Positions 51,678 to 61,140 of a DNA stretch of 64,000 bases are shown one piece after another. A program made the translations under genes and the position numbers. The DNA comes from CF-162 sp040882565. GTDB taxonomy: Bacteria > Chloroflexota > Dehalococcoidia > SM23-28-2 > RBG-16-64-32. Position 1 is the first letter of the stretch. Each line of letters starts with the position of its first letter. The DNA is taken from contig JBBEAZ010000021.1 in assembly GCA_040882565.1 (NCBI GenBank), positions 47,002-111,001 of the forward strand, written 5' to 3'. The notes beneath the pieces are model-generated. The model saw only the letters and a list, made by a program, of their open reading frames with translations, did no database searches and had not been told where the DNA came from.

Positions 51678-52517
51678 ATGAAGTTTTCTTCATCCCAAGC
51701 CGAGTCTCAGAAAATTCGCTTACAGTCAATGCTTGTGCGCGGAAGATATGGTAAAATCTTGTACAGGATGGTTCGGTCCGGTGTTTCCCGTGGCCCTGAG
51801 CCGCACACTCCGGCGCGCGCGTTGCTGGTTGTGGATCAGCCTGTGCTTGCCCGCGTGGTCGAGTTGGCGCTGAACCACGGCCACTATACAACCCGAGTTG
51901 CAGGGAGCGTGGACGAAGCAGCGGCCGCGCTAGAAGAATGGCAGCCGCACCTCGCCGTCATCGACATGGACGTCGGCAACGGCGAAGCCATCGACCGCAT
52001 CGAGCAGGCTAGCCCCCGTACCGGGCGAATCCCCGTGATCGCACTGACTCGAAGGGGCGACCTCAAGACAAAACTGGCTGCATTCGAGCGCGGCGTAGAC
52101 GACATCCTGACGGTGCCTTTCTCCTCGGAAGAGCTTGTCGCCCGGATACTCGCAGTGATGCGGCGCACCTACGATGAGGTGGGTGTCTTTAACCCGGTGC
52201 TGAAGCTTGGAGAACTGGAGATCGATATTCTGAACCGCCTCGTGCGGGCGGGTGGACACGAACTGCGCTTAACGCCGATCGAACAAAACCTTCTATACCT
52301 GCTGGCGGCAAACGCCGGCCAAATCTTGACTCGCGATGAGATCCTGGACCACCTCTGGGGTACCGACTACGCGGCGGAGAGCAACGTCATCGACAGGTAT
52401 ATCCGCAACCTGCGCGCGAAGCTGCAAAACGACTGGAAGCGGCCTCGCTACATCGTCACCGTGCCCGGCCAGGGTTACCGCTTCACACCCTTGACCAATC
52501 CGGTCGCGGGTTCCTGA
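51678..52517 (+). CDS. OmpR/PhoB-type response regulator with a degenerate receiver
   Basis: 279 residues, with the C-terminal winged helix intact (LRLTPIEQNLLYLLAANAGQILTRDEILDHLWG ... YIRNLRAKLQ). The receiver keeps the phosphorylated Asp (AVIDMDVGN) but has VVDQ where the acidic pair should be (only one acid), and VPF in place of KPF, so the conserved Lys is lost. It may not be controlled by phosphorylation. No kinase is next to it. The start is unclear: ATG 51678, 51729 and 51768 are all weakly supported; the domain begins at ARALLVVDQ. Confidence 0.85.
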   Translation: MKFSSSQAESQKIRLQSMLVRGRYGKILYRMVRSGVSRGPEPHTPARALLVVDQPVLARVVELALNHGHYTTRVAGSVDEAAAALEEWQPHLAVIDMDVGNGEAIDRIEQASPRTGRIPVIALTRRGDLKTKLAAFERGVDDILTVPFSSEELVARILAVMRRTYDEVGVFNPVLKLGELEIDILNRLVRAGGHELRLTPIEQNLLYLLAANAGQILTRDEILDHLWGTDYAAESNVIDRYIRNLRAKLQNDWKRPRYIVTVPGQGYRFTPLTNPVAGS

Positions 52518-52713
52518 CCGAACTGTTGCTGTAGCGCGCCACCTCCCCGTCCTGACTTCGGCACCCGGCGAATGGGTAATTCGTCCGATGGCACGCCCGA
52601 GCCCCGATCCTAAGCTTTGCCCATCGAACGCGAGCGATTGTGCTCAAGAGACGAAGGGAAGCTGAGATCAACATCTACGATGTGCTGGCGCTCAAGCCCG
52701 TGTTCGGGGCGAC

Positions 52714-55700
52714 GTGCACCCCCTGAGCTCCCGGCCTGGCAGGTACGGTGGGCGGCTGCTTGACAGTCGCCTGCCGTACGCTAGGATTACCTCACCACAC
52801 AGCAGCCTCTTGAAGGAAGGGGGGCTCAGAGGGAGGGTACCCCTGCCAAATCGGTCGCTACCCGGTTCGGGCGCCTCAGAAAGGGCGCCCGTCGCTTTCA
52901 TTGGGCGGCGCCCGGAGCGCGATTGGCTGCGGCGCTGCTTCGATGAAGCTTTGTCCGGGACTCCACGATTGGCCCTGCTCTGCGGTGAAGCAGGCGTTGG
53001 CAAGACTCGTCTGCTTGCCGAGGTGCAGCCGCAATTCGAGCGCTCGGCTGTAGTTCTCATCGGTCGGGGACACGAATACGAATACCCCGCCTACCTGCCA
53101 TTCGCGCAGATCCTCAACGGCTGCCTGGAGCGCTACCCGGGCATCCTCGGCAAGTTCGAGACTTCCGCCGTCGAGCCTGTTCTGCAACTGCTCGGCCGCG
53201 TACAGACGCCGGCCAACCTAGAGATGGACGTCGGAACGCGGGGTTCCGCTGAGCTGCACCTGTTCCTGGCAGTGTCGCAGTTGTTATTGGCGGCGGCCGA
53301 GCAGAGGCCCCTCGTGGCCGTCTTCGATGACCTGCACTGGCTGGATGATCCATCGCTTGATCTCCTCTCGCACGTCATCGTGGCGCTCGCGGATCACCCC
53401 GCGCCAATGCTGATCTGCGGGACCTACAGGCCGGGCGAGCCTGGCCATCACCAGGCTGCCGCGATTGCGCGCTGGCGTCGCGAGCAGATCTGCTATCAAC
53501 TCGATCTCGGCGGACTCACGGAGATGGACCTCGTCCGGATGGTGAAGGGGATGGGGTTCTCACGTCCCTCGCAGCAGCTCGTCTCGACGCTGATGACGGT
53601 GACGCGCGGGAACCCCCTATTCATCCAGGAGGCGATGCTTAATCTGCAACAACGAGGGGCTCTGGAAGACCGCGGCGGCTCCCTGGTGACGACCCTGCCG
53701 GCGGATCAAATTCCCTTGCCTGCCGAAGTAACAGAAGCGATCCATGAGCGGGTTGAACTCCTGGAAAAGGATGCCCAGGGCGTGCTCGCCGTCGCCGCCC
53801 TGATCGCGGACGGATTCTCTGTGGACGAGCTTCGACTGGTGACCAATCGTCCGCAGGAGGAACTCCTCGACATCCTAGACCGCTGCGTCGAGGAGGGTTT
53901 CCTGGAAGTGAATGGAGACCAGTTGGCCTTCGCGCATCCCCTGATTAAGCACGTGTTCAACGCCCGTAGTACCGGTCCACGTGCTCAGCGTATGCACCGC
54001 GATCTCGCGGGCGCGCTCGAAAGCCACTATGCGGGCCGTCTCGACGACCACCTTGCGGAGATCGCCGGGCACCTGGTGAGCGCGGGTAGCACAGTCGAGA
54101 CCGCAAAGGTTGTCGAGTTCGCGAGGAGGGCAGGGGACCAGGCGTTCGCGGTCTTCGCATGGGCGGAGGCAGCGCGGTTCTTCGAGGCGGCGGTGGCCGC
54201 GTCAGAGCGTTCCGGTACGCCCGATGCCGAGAGGGCTCCGCTCCATTTCTCAGCCGGCTTCGCATACTACCGGAACCTCGACGTCGGTCCGTGCCTCCAT
54301 CATCTCGAGAAAGCCATCCCCGGCTACCCGCTTGCCGGCGACATGGAGGGAGTCGTCAAAACGCTAACGCTACAGACGCGATGCCAATTGACTCAGGCTG
54401 CAGTTCCCTACGGCGCCATGGTGGACCTTGCCCCGTTGGAAGAAGCGCTCGAACAGGTCAGCGAAACATCACCGTTGCTGGCCGCGCAATTGCTGACGAT
54501 CATGAGCCAGGCCTGCTGGACCGGCCGCGAGGCCGACCGTGCGAGGGAACTCGCGGGTCGCGCTCTGCGGATCGGCGAGCAGATGTCCGATCCCCACATC
54601 TGCACTCAGGCGAGGGGATCCCTCGCGCTCGCCTGTTTACAGACGCTCGATATGCCGGAAGCCATCGAACACTGGCGGCACGGGCTCGAGCATGCACGTG
54701 AAAGCCAGGACCGTTGGGCGCAAGGATGGCCCCTATCCCGGATACCACTGGGCCTCTTCTGGTGTGGGCAGGTCAATGATGCCGAGGAGGCAGTCGCGGA
54801 AGGACGGTCTATAACGAGAGAAACGCGCGACTGGGCGGAGTTTTCGCTCGCGACTGCCGCCGGCGTCTGCGTGCACGCGGTGCGCGGTGACAGCGGGGCG
54901 GCGGAAAAGTTGGCGCAGGAGGTCGTCGTGGCGATCCAGCGCTCGCGTTACCCCTGGGCAGGCCCGGTCGCCCTGCCCGCGATCGCCGGCCTGCGCGCGA
55001 TGCGAGGGGAGTGGAGCGAGGCGGAGGACGCGCTCGATCTGCTCGCCGAGCCGGGCCAGGTTTTCGAAGAGCCAGGGCCCGCGGTCAAGACTTCCGTGAA
55101 CCTCTATCGCGCCCTGATCGCTGCATTGCAAGGGACGGCGGTTGCTGTGGATGAACTACAGAGTGCCGCGAGCCGCATGCAGCGCGGGCGAACAGCTGAT
55201 ATCGGCTCGCTCGTCGCCTACGCCACAGTGATCGAGATAGCTGCGCTAGCGGGCTTGCCCGACGTCGCCATCGAGATGGCACAACCGCTGCGTCGCGCTT
55301 ACGAGAAAGGAATCGCCTTTACTTCCGGGTGGGTTTTCCTCGTGCCGCGCGTGCTCGGGCTGGCCTCTTCGCTCGCCGGGCGCTGGGACGAAGCCGAGCG
55401 GGAGTTCCAATCGGCGGTGGAACTGGCGGCGACGAACGGCGCGAAGCTGGAGTTGGGTCACAGCTTTTTGGACTACGCATCGATGCTCGCCCGTCGCGGC
55501 AGCAGCAGGGACGGTGAAGAGGCCGCGGAACTTGTGCTTCGCGCAACCCGGATCCTCGTTGGCATTGGTGCGCAAAGTCTCGTCCGGCGTGCGCTGACAC
55601 TGGCCGGCGAACTCACCATGCAGCCCCCGCCCACTGCGAGTGCTAGCGACCAAGCGTACCCGGACCGCCTCAGTGCCCGCGAGGTCGAGGTGCTCTTACT

Positions 55701-55863
55701 GGTCGCCGGCGGCCGGACGAATCAACAGATCGCCGATGTCCTGATCCTCAGCCATAAGACGGTCGCGCGGCACGTCAGCAACATCTTCGACAAGATCGGC
55801 GTGGACAACCGCGCCGGCGCGACAGCATACGCCTTTGAAAAGCGTCTGGCCGGAACGGCCTGA
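52714..55863 (+). CDS. LAL-type transcriptional regulator (AAA ATPase plus LuxR helix-turn-helix)
   Basis: Up to 1,049 residues. An ATPase domain (Walker A GEAGVGKT at 91-98; Walker B LVAVFDDLHW near 205) is followed by about 500 residues of TPR-like helices and a C-terminal LuxR helix-turn-helix (LSAREVEVLLLVAGGRTNQQIADVLILSHKTVARHVSNIFDKIG). MalT-type regulators of this layout activate genes on binding a small inducer. The first 55 residues are not conserved, so the true start may be later than GTG 52714. It is followed 20 bp later by an unknown gene. Confidence 0.88.
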   Translation: MHPLSSRPGRYGGRLLDSRLPYARITSPHSSLLKEGGLRGRVPLPNRSLPGSGASERAPVAFIGRRPERDWLRRCFDEALSGTPRLALLCGEAGVGKTRLLAEVQPQFERSAVVLIGRGHEYEYPAYLPFAQILNGCLERYPGILGKFETSAVEPVLQLLGRVQTPANLEMDVGTRGSAELHLFLAVSQLLLAAAEQRPLVAVFDDLHWLDDPSLDLLSHVIVALADHPAPMLICGTYRPGEPGHHQAAAIARWRREQICYQLDLGGLTEMDLVRMVKGMGFSRPSQQLVSTLMTVTRGNPLFIQEAMLNLQQRGALEDRGGSLVTTLPADQIPLPAEVTEAIHERVELLEKDAQGVLAVAALIADGFSVDELRLVTNRPQEELLDILDRCVEEGFLEVNGDQLAFAHPLIKHVFNARSTGPRAQRMHRDLAGALESHYAGRLDDHLAEIAGHLVSAGSTVETAKVVEFARRAGDQAFAVFAWAEAARFFEAAVAASERSGTPDAERAPLHFSAGFAYYRNLDVGPCLHHLEKAIPGYPLAGDMEGVVKTLTLQTRCQLTQAAVPYGAMVDLAPLEEALEQVSETSPLLAAQLLTIMSQACWTGREADRARELAGRALRIGEQMSDPHICTQARGSLALACLQTLDMPEAIEHWRHGLEHARESQDRWAQGWPLSRIPLGLFWCGQVNDAEEAVAEGRSITRETRDWAEFSLATAAGVCVHAVRGDSGAAEKLAQEVVVAIQRSRYPWAGPVALPAIAGLRAMRGEWSEAEDALDLLAEPGQVFEEPGPAVKTSVNLYRALIAALQGTAVAVDELQSAASRMQRGRTADIGSLVAYATVIEIAALAGLPDVAIEMAQPLRRAYEKGIAFTSGWVFLVPRVLGLASSLAGRWDEAEREFQSAVELAATNGAKLELGHSFLDYASMLARRGSSRDGEEAAELVLRATRILVGIGAQSLVRRALTLAGELTMQPPPTASASDQAYPDRLSAREVEVLLLVAGGRTNQQIADVLILSHKTVARHVSNIFDKIGVDNRAGATAYAFEKRLAGTA

Positions 55864-55883
55864 CCAACACGAAAGGGGAGCCA

Positions 55884-56390
55884 ATGCCTGAAATGCCGGA
55901 ACCCATCGCCAAAGGGAGAATCCTCGAGGCCATCGATGTTCTCTCTCGGGACAGCGCGAAACTCGAGCGCTTACTGAGGGACCTCAATGCGGCGCCCAAC
56001 GACCTCGGGCAGGTTGCCCTCGATAACGGAATCGTCAACGCCCAGGAGCGCACCCATCTTGAGACAGACTGGTTCACGAACTGGTGGCCCGGCGTCGATG
56101 TACAGGCGATTCTCGCCCGTGGGTTCACAGAAGCGATTGAGATCGCGTTGAAGAAGCCCGGCTTGCCAATGGACTGCTACTGGATCTGCCACGAGGTGAT
56201 GAACACCATCAGGCTACACGTCGACGTTTGCTGGAGCCCTTACCAGGTCACGGTGCTAATCAATACGCCGATGCCCGGTCGAGTCAGTATCCCTGCGGCG
56301 CCGCTTGCGGAGACGGATCCGATCAAGATCATCCGGATGGACTACGCCGGTACGAGCCTTGAGGTCGTTCAGCCGAGGAGACGCGCTTAG
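55884..56390 (+). CDS. Unknown cytoplasmic protein
   Basis: 168 residues, no signal or membrane segment. It has a helical start (KGRILEAIDVLSRDSAKLERLLRDLN), then WFTNWWPGVDVQAILARGFTEAIEIAL and a Cys-containing beta part (DCYWICHEVMNTIRLHVDVCW, YQVTVLINTPMP). A good ribosome site (gaaaggggagcca) precedes it, 20 bp from the LAL regulator stop, so they are likely one transcript. I do not recognise it. Confidence 0.65.
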   Translation: MPEMPEPIAKGRILEAIDVLSRDSAKLERLLRDLNAAPNDLGQVALDNGIVNAQERTHLETDWFTNWWPGVDVQAILARGFTEAIEIALKKPGLPMDCYWICHEVMNTIRLHVDVCWSPYQVTVLINTPMPGRVSIPAAPLAETDPIKIIRMDYAGTSLEVVQPRRRA

Positions 56391-56420
56391 ACAATGCGCT
56401 GACCCGCTACAATCGGGTGC

Positions 56421-56969
56421 GTGTCTGACGAGCTCGAACATATCGGTGGCGAGGACATCCAGTACTGCTCGCGTTGCGGTGCGCCGTTGGTCGTGCGCTT
56501 GATCGAGACTGAGGACCGGCCGCGCCTGATCTGCGACCGCGGGCACATCCAGTACATCAACCCGATCGTTGTCGCCGGCGTGATTCCGGAGCGGCGGGGG
56601 CTCATCCTCCTCCTGCGCCGGGCGATCGAGCCGCGGCGCGGCTTCTGGACGTTCCCCGGCGGGTTCATGGAGATCGACGAGACGGTCGAAGAGTGCGCAG
56701 CGCGCGAGGCGCATGAAGAGGTCGGCGTCCATGTCCGCGTGCTCGACCTGATCGGTGTCTACTCGCGTCCCGGGCCCGCGCCGGGTCCGGGCATCGTGTC
56801 GATCGTATTCCGCGGGACCGTCTCGAAGGGCCACGCTGCGCCGGGGCGCGAGGCGCTCGAGGCGCGATGGTACAAGGCGAGCGAGATCCCGTGGGACGAT
56901 CTCGCCTACGAGACAACTGGCTGGGCGATCCGCGATTGGGTCGAGCACAAGCGCCGGGCTGCCCAGTGA
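56421..56969 (+). CDS. Nudix hydrolase with N-terminal zinc ribbon
   Basis: 182 residues. The N-terminal QYCSRCGAPLVVRL ... RLICDRGH looks like a short zinc ribbon. The Nudix box is GGFMEIDETVEECAAREAHEEVG. It resembles NADH/ADP-ribose pyrophosphatases but the substrate is open. It starts at GTG 56421, and its stop overlaps the next gene's start by 4 bp. Confidence 0.88.
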   Translation: MSDELEHIGGEDIQYCSRCGAPLVVRLIETEDRPRLICDRGHIQYINPIVVAGVIPERRGLILLLRRAIEPRRGFWTFPGGFMEIDETVEECAAREAHEEVGVHVRVLDLIGVYSRPGPAPGPGIVSIVFRGTVSKGHAAPGREALEARWYKASEIPWDDLAYETTGWAIRDWVEHKRRAAQ

Positions 56970-57442
56970 GCGGCGTCACAGTCCGCAGGGCGCGCCCGGA
57001 GGACGGCCTGGCGATTGTCGAGCTTGTCGAGGCGCTGCTCGAATACGAGCACATCGGTCCGATGGCTGAAGGCGCGCACGACCGGCTAATCAGCGAGTTG
57101 TTTGCGCCGGACTCGCGACTCGCCGCGTTTGCGGCGGAGATCGACGACCGGATCATTGGCTACTCGATCGTTTACGAGACGTACTCCACGCTGTGGGGCC
57201 AACCGCGTCTCTTCATCGAGGACATCTTCGTGCTGCCGGAATACCGCAGCCAACGTGCGGTCTACGAGTTGTTTCGCGCCGTCGTGCGCTATGCCCTCGA
57301 ACGCGGCTGCACCCAGATGCATTGGGAAGCGCTCACGTGGAACAAGCTGGCGATCGACTTCTATGAACGCGTCGGCGCTGAACGCGACGAGGGCTGGTAC
57401 ACGTACCGTCTCCGCGAAGACGCTATGCGCCGGCTGCTCTAA
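56966..57442 (+). CDS. GNAT-family N-acetyltransferase
   Basis: 158 residues: VTVRRARPEDGLAIVELVEALLEYEH, LFIEDIFVLPEYRSQRAVYELFRAVVRYAL (acetyl-CoA motif, with RSQ in place of the usual RG.G) and WNKLAIDFYERVGAE. It resembles the spermidine/amino-acid-type GNATs. GTG 56966 overlaps the Nudix stop by 4 bp. Confidence 0.85.
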   Translation: MSGVTVRRARPEDGLAIVELVEALLEYEHIGPMAEGAHDRLISELFAPDSRLAAFAAEIDDRIIGYSIVYETYSTLWGQPRLFIEDIFVLPEYRSQRAVYELFRAVVRYALERGCTQMHWEALTWNKLAIDFYERVGAERDEGWYTYRLREDAMRRLL

Positions 57443-57492
57443 GCACCGTCTGGGCGGCAATCGCATGATATGGTTCGCAACGTATACGTGGG

Positions 57493-59088
57493 GTGCAGGT
57501 AATGCGATGGATTCAACTCGCGCCGAGATTTTGGTGGCATCGACTGGTGTTCGCGCTGCTCGTGTTGTTGCCCGCGAGCGTGTCGGTTTTGACGACCTCC
57601 CCGGCGTCCGGCGCAACGTTCTCTCCCACGGCCTTTGTTTGCCTGGACGACAGTTCCACGGTGGACGCGCACGTCTACACGCCCGGTGACGCGGGCGAGT
57701 GTGACGGCGACACGACCCCCGGCGCCAGTTCGGGCGTGACGATCGAGTACCGCGTGCCTGAGCCCGATGCGATGGCAGACACAATGGTCTTTTTTGCGCC
57801 GCCGGGTTGGGGCATTCCCGCCGACGCCGGGATCGCCGACGGCACGTTGGTCGGCGAGGCCAACCTGATGACGGGCCTGGGGTTCCTGGGCAATGTCTGC
57901 GCTGATCCCATACCGATCGAGTTTGTTCTGCGGGAGGCGACGACCGATCAGTCGCAGCAAGTGAGCTTTGCGAATCAGTTCGCGCCTTCAGGGCCTGCGA
58001 CGCGGGGTGTCATCGAGTACCCGGACTACCTCGCGCGTACCTGGGTGGCGCAGACCACGAATCCGGCTTCGACGCTTCAGCCCATTGCCCGGTACTACGG
58101 GCAGTTGATTTCTGGGTTCATCGAATTGTCGTTGAACATCGCGGTGTTCCAGCCGGGGACCACCTACCGCGGTTTCGAGCTCTCGCCGCAGCTTGGGTAT
58201 CCGATTGTCGTGACGGCCCAGCGCACCGGTCAGTTCGACCAGTTCTTTGAGCCGCAGCAGATCTCGGACGACTGCTCGCCGCAGACCATTTCAGTCGCTG
58301 TGTCGAATGGTGTCTGGACTAACCCGGGCAGCGCTGGGTTCCATGGCTTCGCGATGTTTGCGGCCGGCCAGCGCGACGCCGACGGCGACGGGTATGAGAA
58401 CGGCCTCGATTCGTGTCCGTTCCTGGCGAATTCTGGCTGGGACCCGCGCCAGGTGCAGGTCGGAGACTTCGACAACGATGGGCTGCCGGACGAGTGCGAC
58501 CCGCTTCCAGATGAGATCGGCAATCCCGGCATAGGTGGGGTCCGCGATCACGATGGTGACAGCTACTACAACATGTTGGATAACTGTCCCCTGGTGCAGA
58601 ACAGCCTCGGCGTGCCGCTTTCGGCGTTCTCCTTCGGGCCTGACAACCAGGCCGACGATGACTTCGATGACATCGGCAACGCTTGCGATCCCTTTCCCCT
58701 CCTGCCAAACGGTGATCGCTCGCTGGCATGCGCGGTCAACCCGGTTCAAGTCGGTACGGGTGGTCCTCCGGCATTGGATCCAACAGAGTTGGTCCCCTGT
58801 TCGGCGGCTGCCACGACAATCGTCTGCGAAGGCGGTTGCGAGGACAATGACGTCGACGGTGTTATCGACGCGTTCGACAACTGCCCCGTCATCGCGAACC
58901 CGGGCCAGGAGGACAGCGAGAACGACGGCATCGGCGATGTGTGCGAGCCGGTGGGCGGCGTCGTGGAGGTGTTGATGGGTCGCGAGGCGACCGGTGATCC
59001 GGGTGTCCACGCCGCGTTGGCGGCAGGGATCGCCGGAATCGCGTTAGTCGCCGCTTCCCGTCGCGCCGTGAAGCGACGCAGCCGCTAG
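57493..59088 (+). CDS. Exported protein with thrombospondin type 3-like calcium repeats
   Basis: 531 residues. A signal peptide (RLVFALLVLLPASVSVLT) is followed by a beta-rich domain with Cys pairs, then DADGDGYENGLDSCPF, DNDGLPDECDP, DHDGDSYYNMLDNCPLV and DNDVDGVIDAFDNCPVI: repeats with D-x-D-x-D/N Ca2+ loops and a closing Cys. The last segment (ALAAGIAGIALVAASRRAVKRRSR) is a membrane anchor with a basic tail. It is likely cell-surface. The frame is intact. GTG 57493 or ATG 57502 may be the start. Its stop overlaps the convergent DnaC-like stop. Confidence 0.8.
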   Translation: MQVMRWIQLAPRFWWHRLVFALLVLLPASVSVLTTSPASGATFSPTAFVCLDDSSTVDAHVYTPGDAGECDGDTTPGASSGVTIEYRVPEPDAMADTMVFFAPPGWGIPADAGIADGTLVGEANLMTGLGFLGNVCADPIPIEFVLREATTDQSQQVSFANQFAPSGPATRGVIEYPDYLARTWVAQTTNPASTLQPIARYYGQLISGFIELSLNIAVFQPGTTYRGFELSPQLGYPIVVTAQRTGQFDQFFEPQQISDDCSPQTISVAVSNGVWTNPGSAGFHGFAMFAAGQRDADGDGYENGLDSCPFLANSGWDPRQVQVGDFDNDGLPDECDPLPDEIGNPGIGGVRDHDGDSYYNMLDNCPLVQNSLGVPLSAFSFGPDNQADDDFDDIGNACDPFPLLPNGDRSLACAVNPVQVGTGGPPALDPTELVPCSAAATTIVCEGGCEDNDVDGVIDAFDNCPVIANPGQEDSENDGIGDVCEPVGGVVEVLMGREATGDPGVHAALAAGIAGIALVAASRRAVKRRSR

Positions 59089-60485
59089 CTGCGGCGCGGG
59101 CGGCCGCGCGTCGTTGGGCGCTCCGCCCGGTCCTTGCCCCAGAAGTCGAAGCGGCCCATCAGCAGGATCGTGCTTACCTGCGGGTCTGTGAGTCGCGAGG
59201 CGAGGCGTGAATCGAGGTCGCGGACGGTGAGGTTCGTCGTGATGATCGTCGGCAGGCTGGCGTTGTAGCGGTAGTTGATCAACTGGAAGAGCTTCTCGTC
59301 AGCCCAGGGCGTGCCGCTCTGGGCGCCGAGGTCATCGAGGATCAGTAGCGGTGCGTTGCGTACCTGGTCGAACATGTCGTCGAAGGCACGCGGGTTACCG
59401 GGGTGGTACGCCGCGCGGAGCCGGTCCAGCAGGTCCGGCACGACGACGAACATCACCTGACGGCCCGCGTTCCGGCAGTAGTTGCCGACGGCGGCAGCGA
59501 GGCGCGTCTTGCCATGCCCTGTCGCGCCGGCCACCACCAGCCAGTCCGACGGCTCCTCCGCGAACTTCATCGCCTGCCGGTACGCGTTCTGCACTGACTT
59601 CAGGTCTTCGGTGTCGCTGGCGAGGAGCCGCGCGTCGAAGGTCTTGAAGGTCATCTTGCGCAGCAGCGGCAGATCGAGAGCGTCGATGCCGCTGGCCCCG
59701 GCTTCGCCACCGGGCTCCAGGTGGTGCACCTGCGAAAGGGCGTGGTCGGTGAGCCGCGTCTGCAAGCGGGCGTCGAAGGCGGCGGGGTCGAGGTTTGTCG
59801 TGATCACCGTCGGCATCTGGGCGCTGTAGCGGTGGTTGATCAACTGGAAGAGCTTCTCCTCCGCCCACGGCGTCGCGCTCTGCACGCCGAGGTCGTCCAG
59901 CACGAGCACCGGGGCGTTGCGCACGAGCTCGAACAGCTCGTCGTAGCCGACCTCGCTGCCCGGTTGGTATGCCGAGCGCAGGTGGTCGAGCAGGTCGGGG
60001 ACGACCATGAACAGGGCGGCCTGCCCCTTCTCGATGGAGCGCCCGGCGACGGCAGATGCGAGGTGAGTCTTGCCGCAGCCACTCGGCCCGGTCAGCACCA
60101 GCCAGCCGGCAGGCGACTCGGCGAACGCGCGCCCGGCCTTCGCCGCCTTGGCGAAGGCGTCCTGGTGGGTAGCGTTGGGGCTGCGGCCGCGCGGGCTGAG
60201 GTTCTCGAAGGTCAGGCGCGACAGCGAGCCCAGTCCGCTGTAGCGCAGCAAGCGGGCGGTCTTGTCGTCGACCGCCTCGTTCTCGGTGCAAACGCAGGGG
60301 ATGGCCTTGCCGAAGTCGGGATGGCCCAGGTGTACCCGACGGCGTACGAAGCCCGCGCCGCCGCAGTGCTCGCAGGCGTCCTCTTCCTCGAGTGCGGCGT
60401 CAGGAAGGGGTGCCGGAGCGCCGTTGGCCTTCTCGGAACCGTCGCTCAAGCCAGTCGATTTGAGGATCTCGTTCAGACTTTTCAT
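59085..60485 (-). CDS. DnaC/DnaI-like helicase loader with two tandem AAA+ domains
   Basis: 466 residues. An N-terminal zinc motif (CEHCGGAGF ... CVC) is followed by two separate DnaC-type ATPase domains. The first has Walker A GPSGCGKTHL (133-142) and Walker B VLVLDDLG (193-200); the second has GATGHGKTRL (320-329) and LLILDDLG (380-387). Each also has a TPWA[ED]EKLFQLIN[HY]RY block and an ITTNL sensor. Typical loaders have one. It would load DnaB (encoded two genes upstream) on DNA. It overlaps the DnaD-like gene by 86 bp. Confidence 0.87.
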   Translation of the reverse strand: MKSLNEILKSTGLSDGSEKANGAPAPLPDAALEEEDACEHCGGAGFVRRRVHLGHPDFGKAIPCVCTENEAVDDKTARLLRYSGLGSLSRLTFENLSPRGRSPNATHQDAFAKAAKAGRAFAESPAGWLVLTGPSGCGKTHLASAVAGRSIEKGQAALFMVVPDLLDHLRSAYQPGSEVGYDELFELVRNAPVLVLDDLGVQSATPWAEEKLFQLINHRYSAQMPTVITTNLDPAAFDARLQTRLTDHALSQVHHLEPGGEAGASGIDALDLPLLRKMTFKTFDARLLASDTEDLKSVQNAYRQAMKFAEEPSDWLVVAGATGHGKTRLAAAVGNYCRNAGRQVMFVVVPDLLDRLRAAYHPGNPRAFDDMFDQVRNAPLLILDDLGAQSGTPWADEKLFQLINYRYNASLPTIITTNLTVRDLDSRLASRLTDPQVSTILLMGRFDFWGKDRAERPTTRGRPRRS

Positions 60486-61140
60486 AGTTCGGTCCCTCGG
60501 TCTCCCAGCGACGCAGGATGGTCGCTATGTAGCGCCAACTCCGTTTGTTCAGCTCAACCGCCTCACGCACGGCTTCGCGCAGCCACTCTGCCGGATATCG
60601 TTCTTCGGCGTCTTTCAGTTCGTCGGCGATCAGCGGTGTGATACTGCCGATGTTCTCTTCGTAGAGCGAGAAGAGGCTCGGCGCCGCCTCGGAGTCCGCT
60701 GGCGGCAGCGACTCCTCGATACGCATCCCGCGCGCCGCGAGTGCCCTGAGCGCTCGCTCATTAGCCGGGTTGTTGACGGCGAACACCTCGTCCTCGCGCC
60801 CATCGGTGGTCATCAGAGCGCGGACAAGCGTGCCGCGCTGTACTGCGAGCGCGATTCCCCGCGTCAGCGCTTCTTGACCCGTTCCGCCCGAGATGTTGGC
60901 GAGCGAACGCGCCAGCGCGCGGTCTGCGGCCAATTCGGCGCGGCTGACGATCCGTGGATGACGCTTATGGAGCTGCGCGGCGAAGAAGAAGTACGCCGAG
61001 ACGACCAACTCCGCGGGATCCGTGATCTCCGGTATAACCCTCGCGAAGAAGAGGTTCGGTACGGCCGTCGCGAGGCCAGATGATGGGAAGCCGGCGAACG
61101 GCGCCCCGTCTACGGCGTCAGCGCCCGGTTCCCGCTTCAA
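60400..61140 (-). CDS. DnaD-like replication initiation protein
   Basis: 246 residues from TTG 61140, which overlaps the dnaB stop (the four bases TTGA). Its C-terminal half (YEENIGSITPLIADELKDAEERYPAEWLREAVREAVELNKRSWRYIATILRRWETEGPN) is the DnaB2/DnaD DNA-binding fold. The N-terminal half is less conserved (FARVIPEITDPAELVVSAYFFFAAQL), as expected. It is placed between dnaB and the DnaC-like loader, as in other bacteria that use this route. Its end overlaps the loader by 86 bp. Confidence 0.85.
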   Translation of the reverse strand: MKREPGADAVDGAPFAGFPSSGLATAVPNLFFARVIPEITDPAELVVSAYFFFAAQLHKRHPRIVSRAELAADRALARSLANISGGTGQEALTRGIALAVQRGTLVRALMTTDGREDEVFAVNNPANERALRALAARGMRIEESLPPADSEAAPSLFSLYEENIGSITPLIADELKDAEERYPAEWLREAVREAVELNKRSWRYIATILRRWETEGPNYEKSERDPQIDWLERRFREGQRRSGTPS

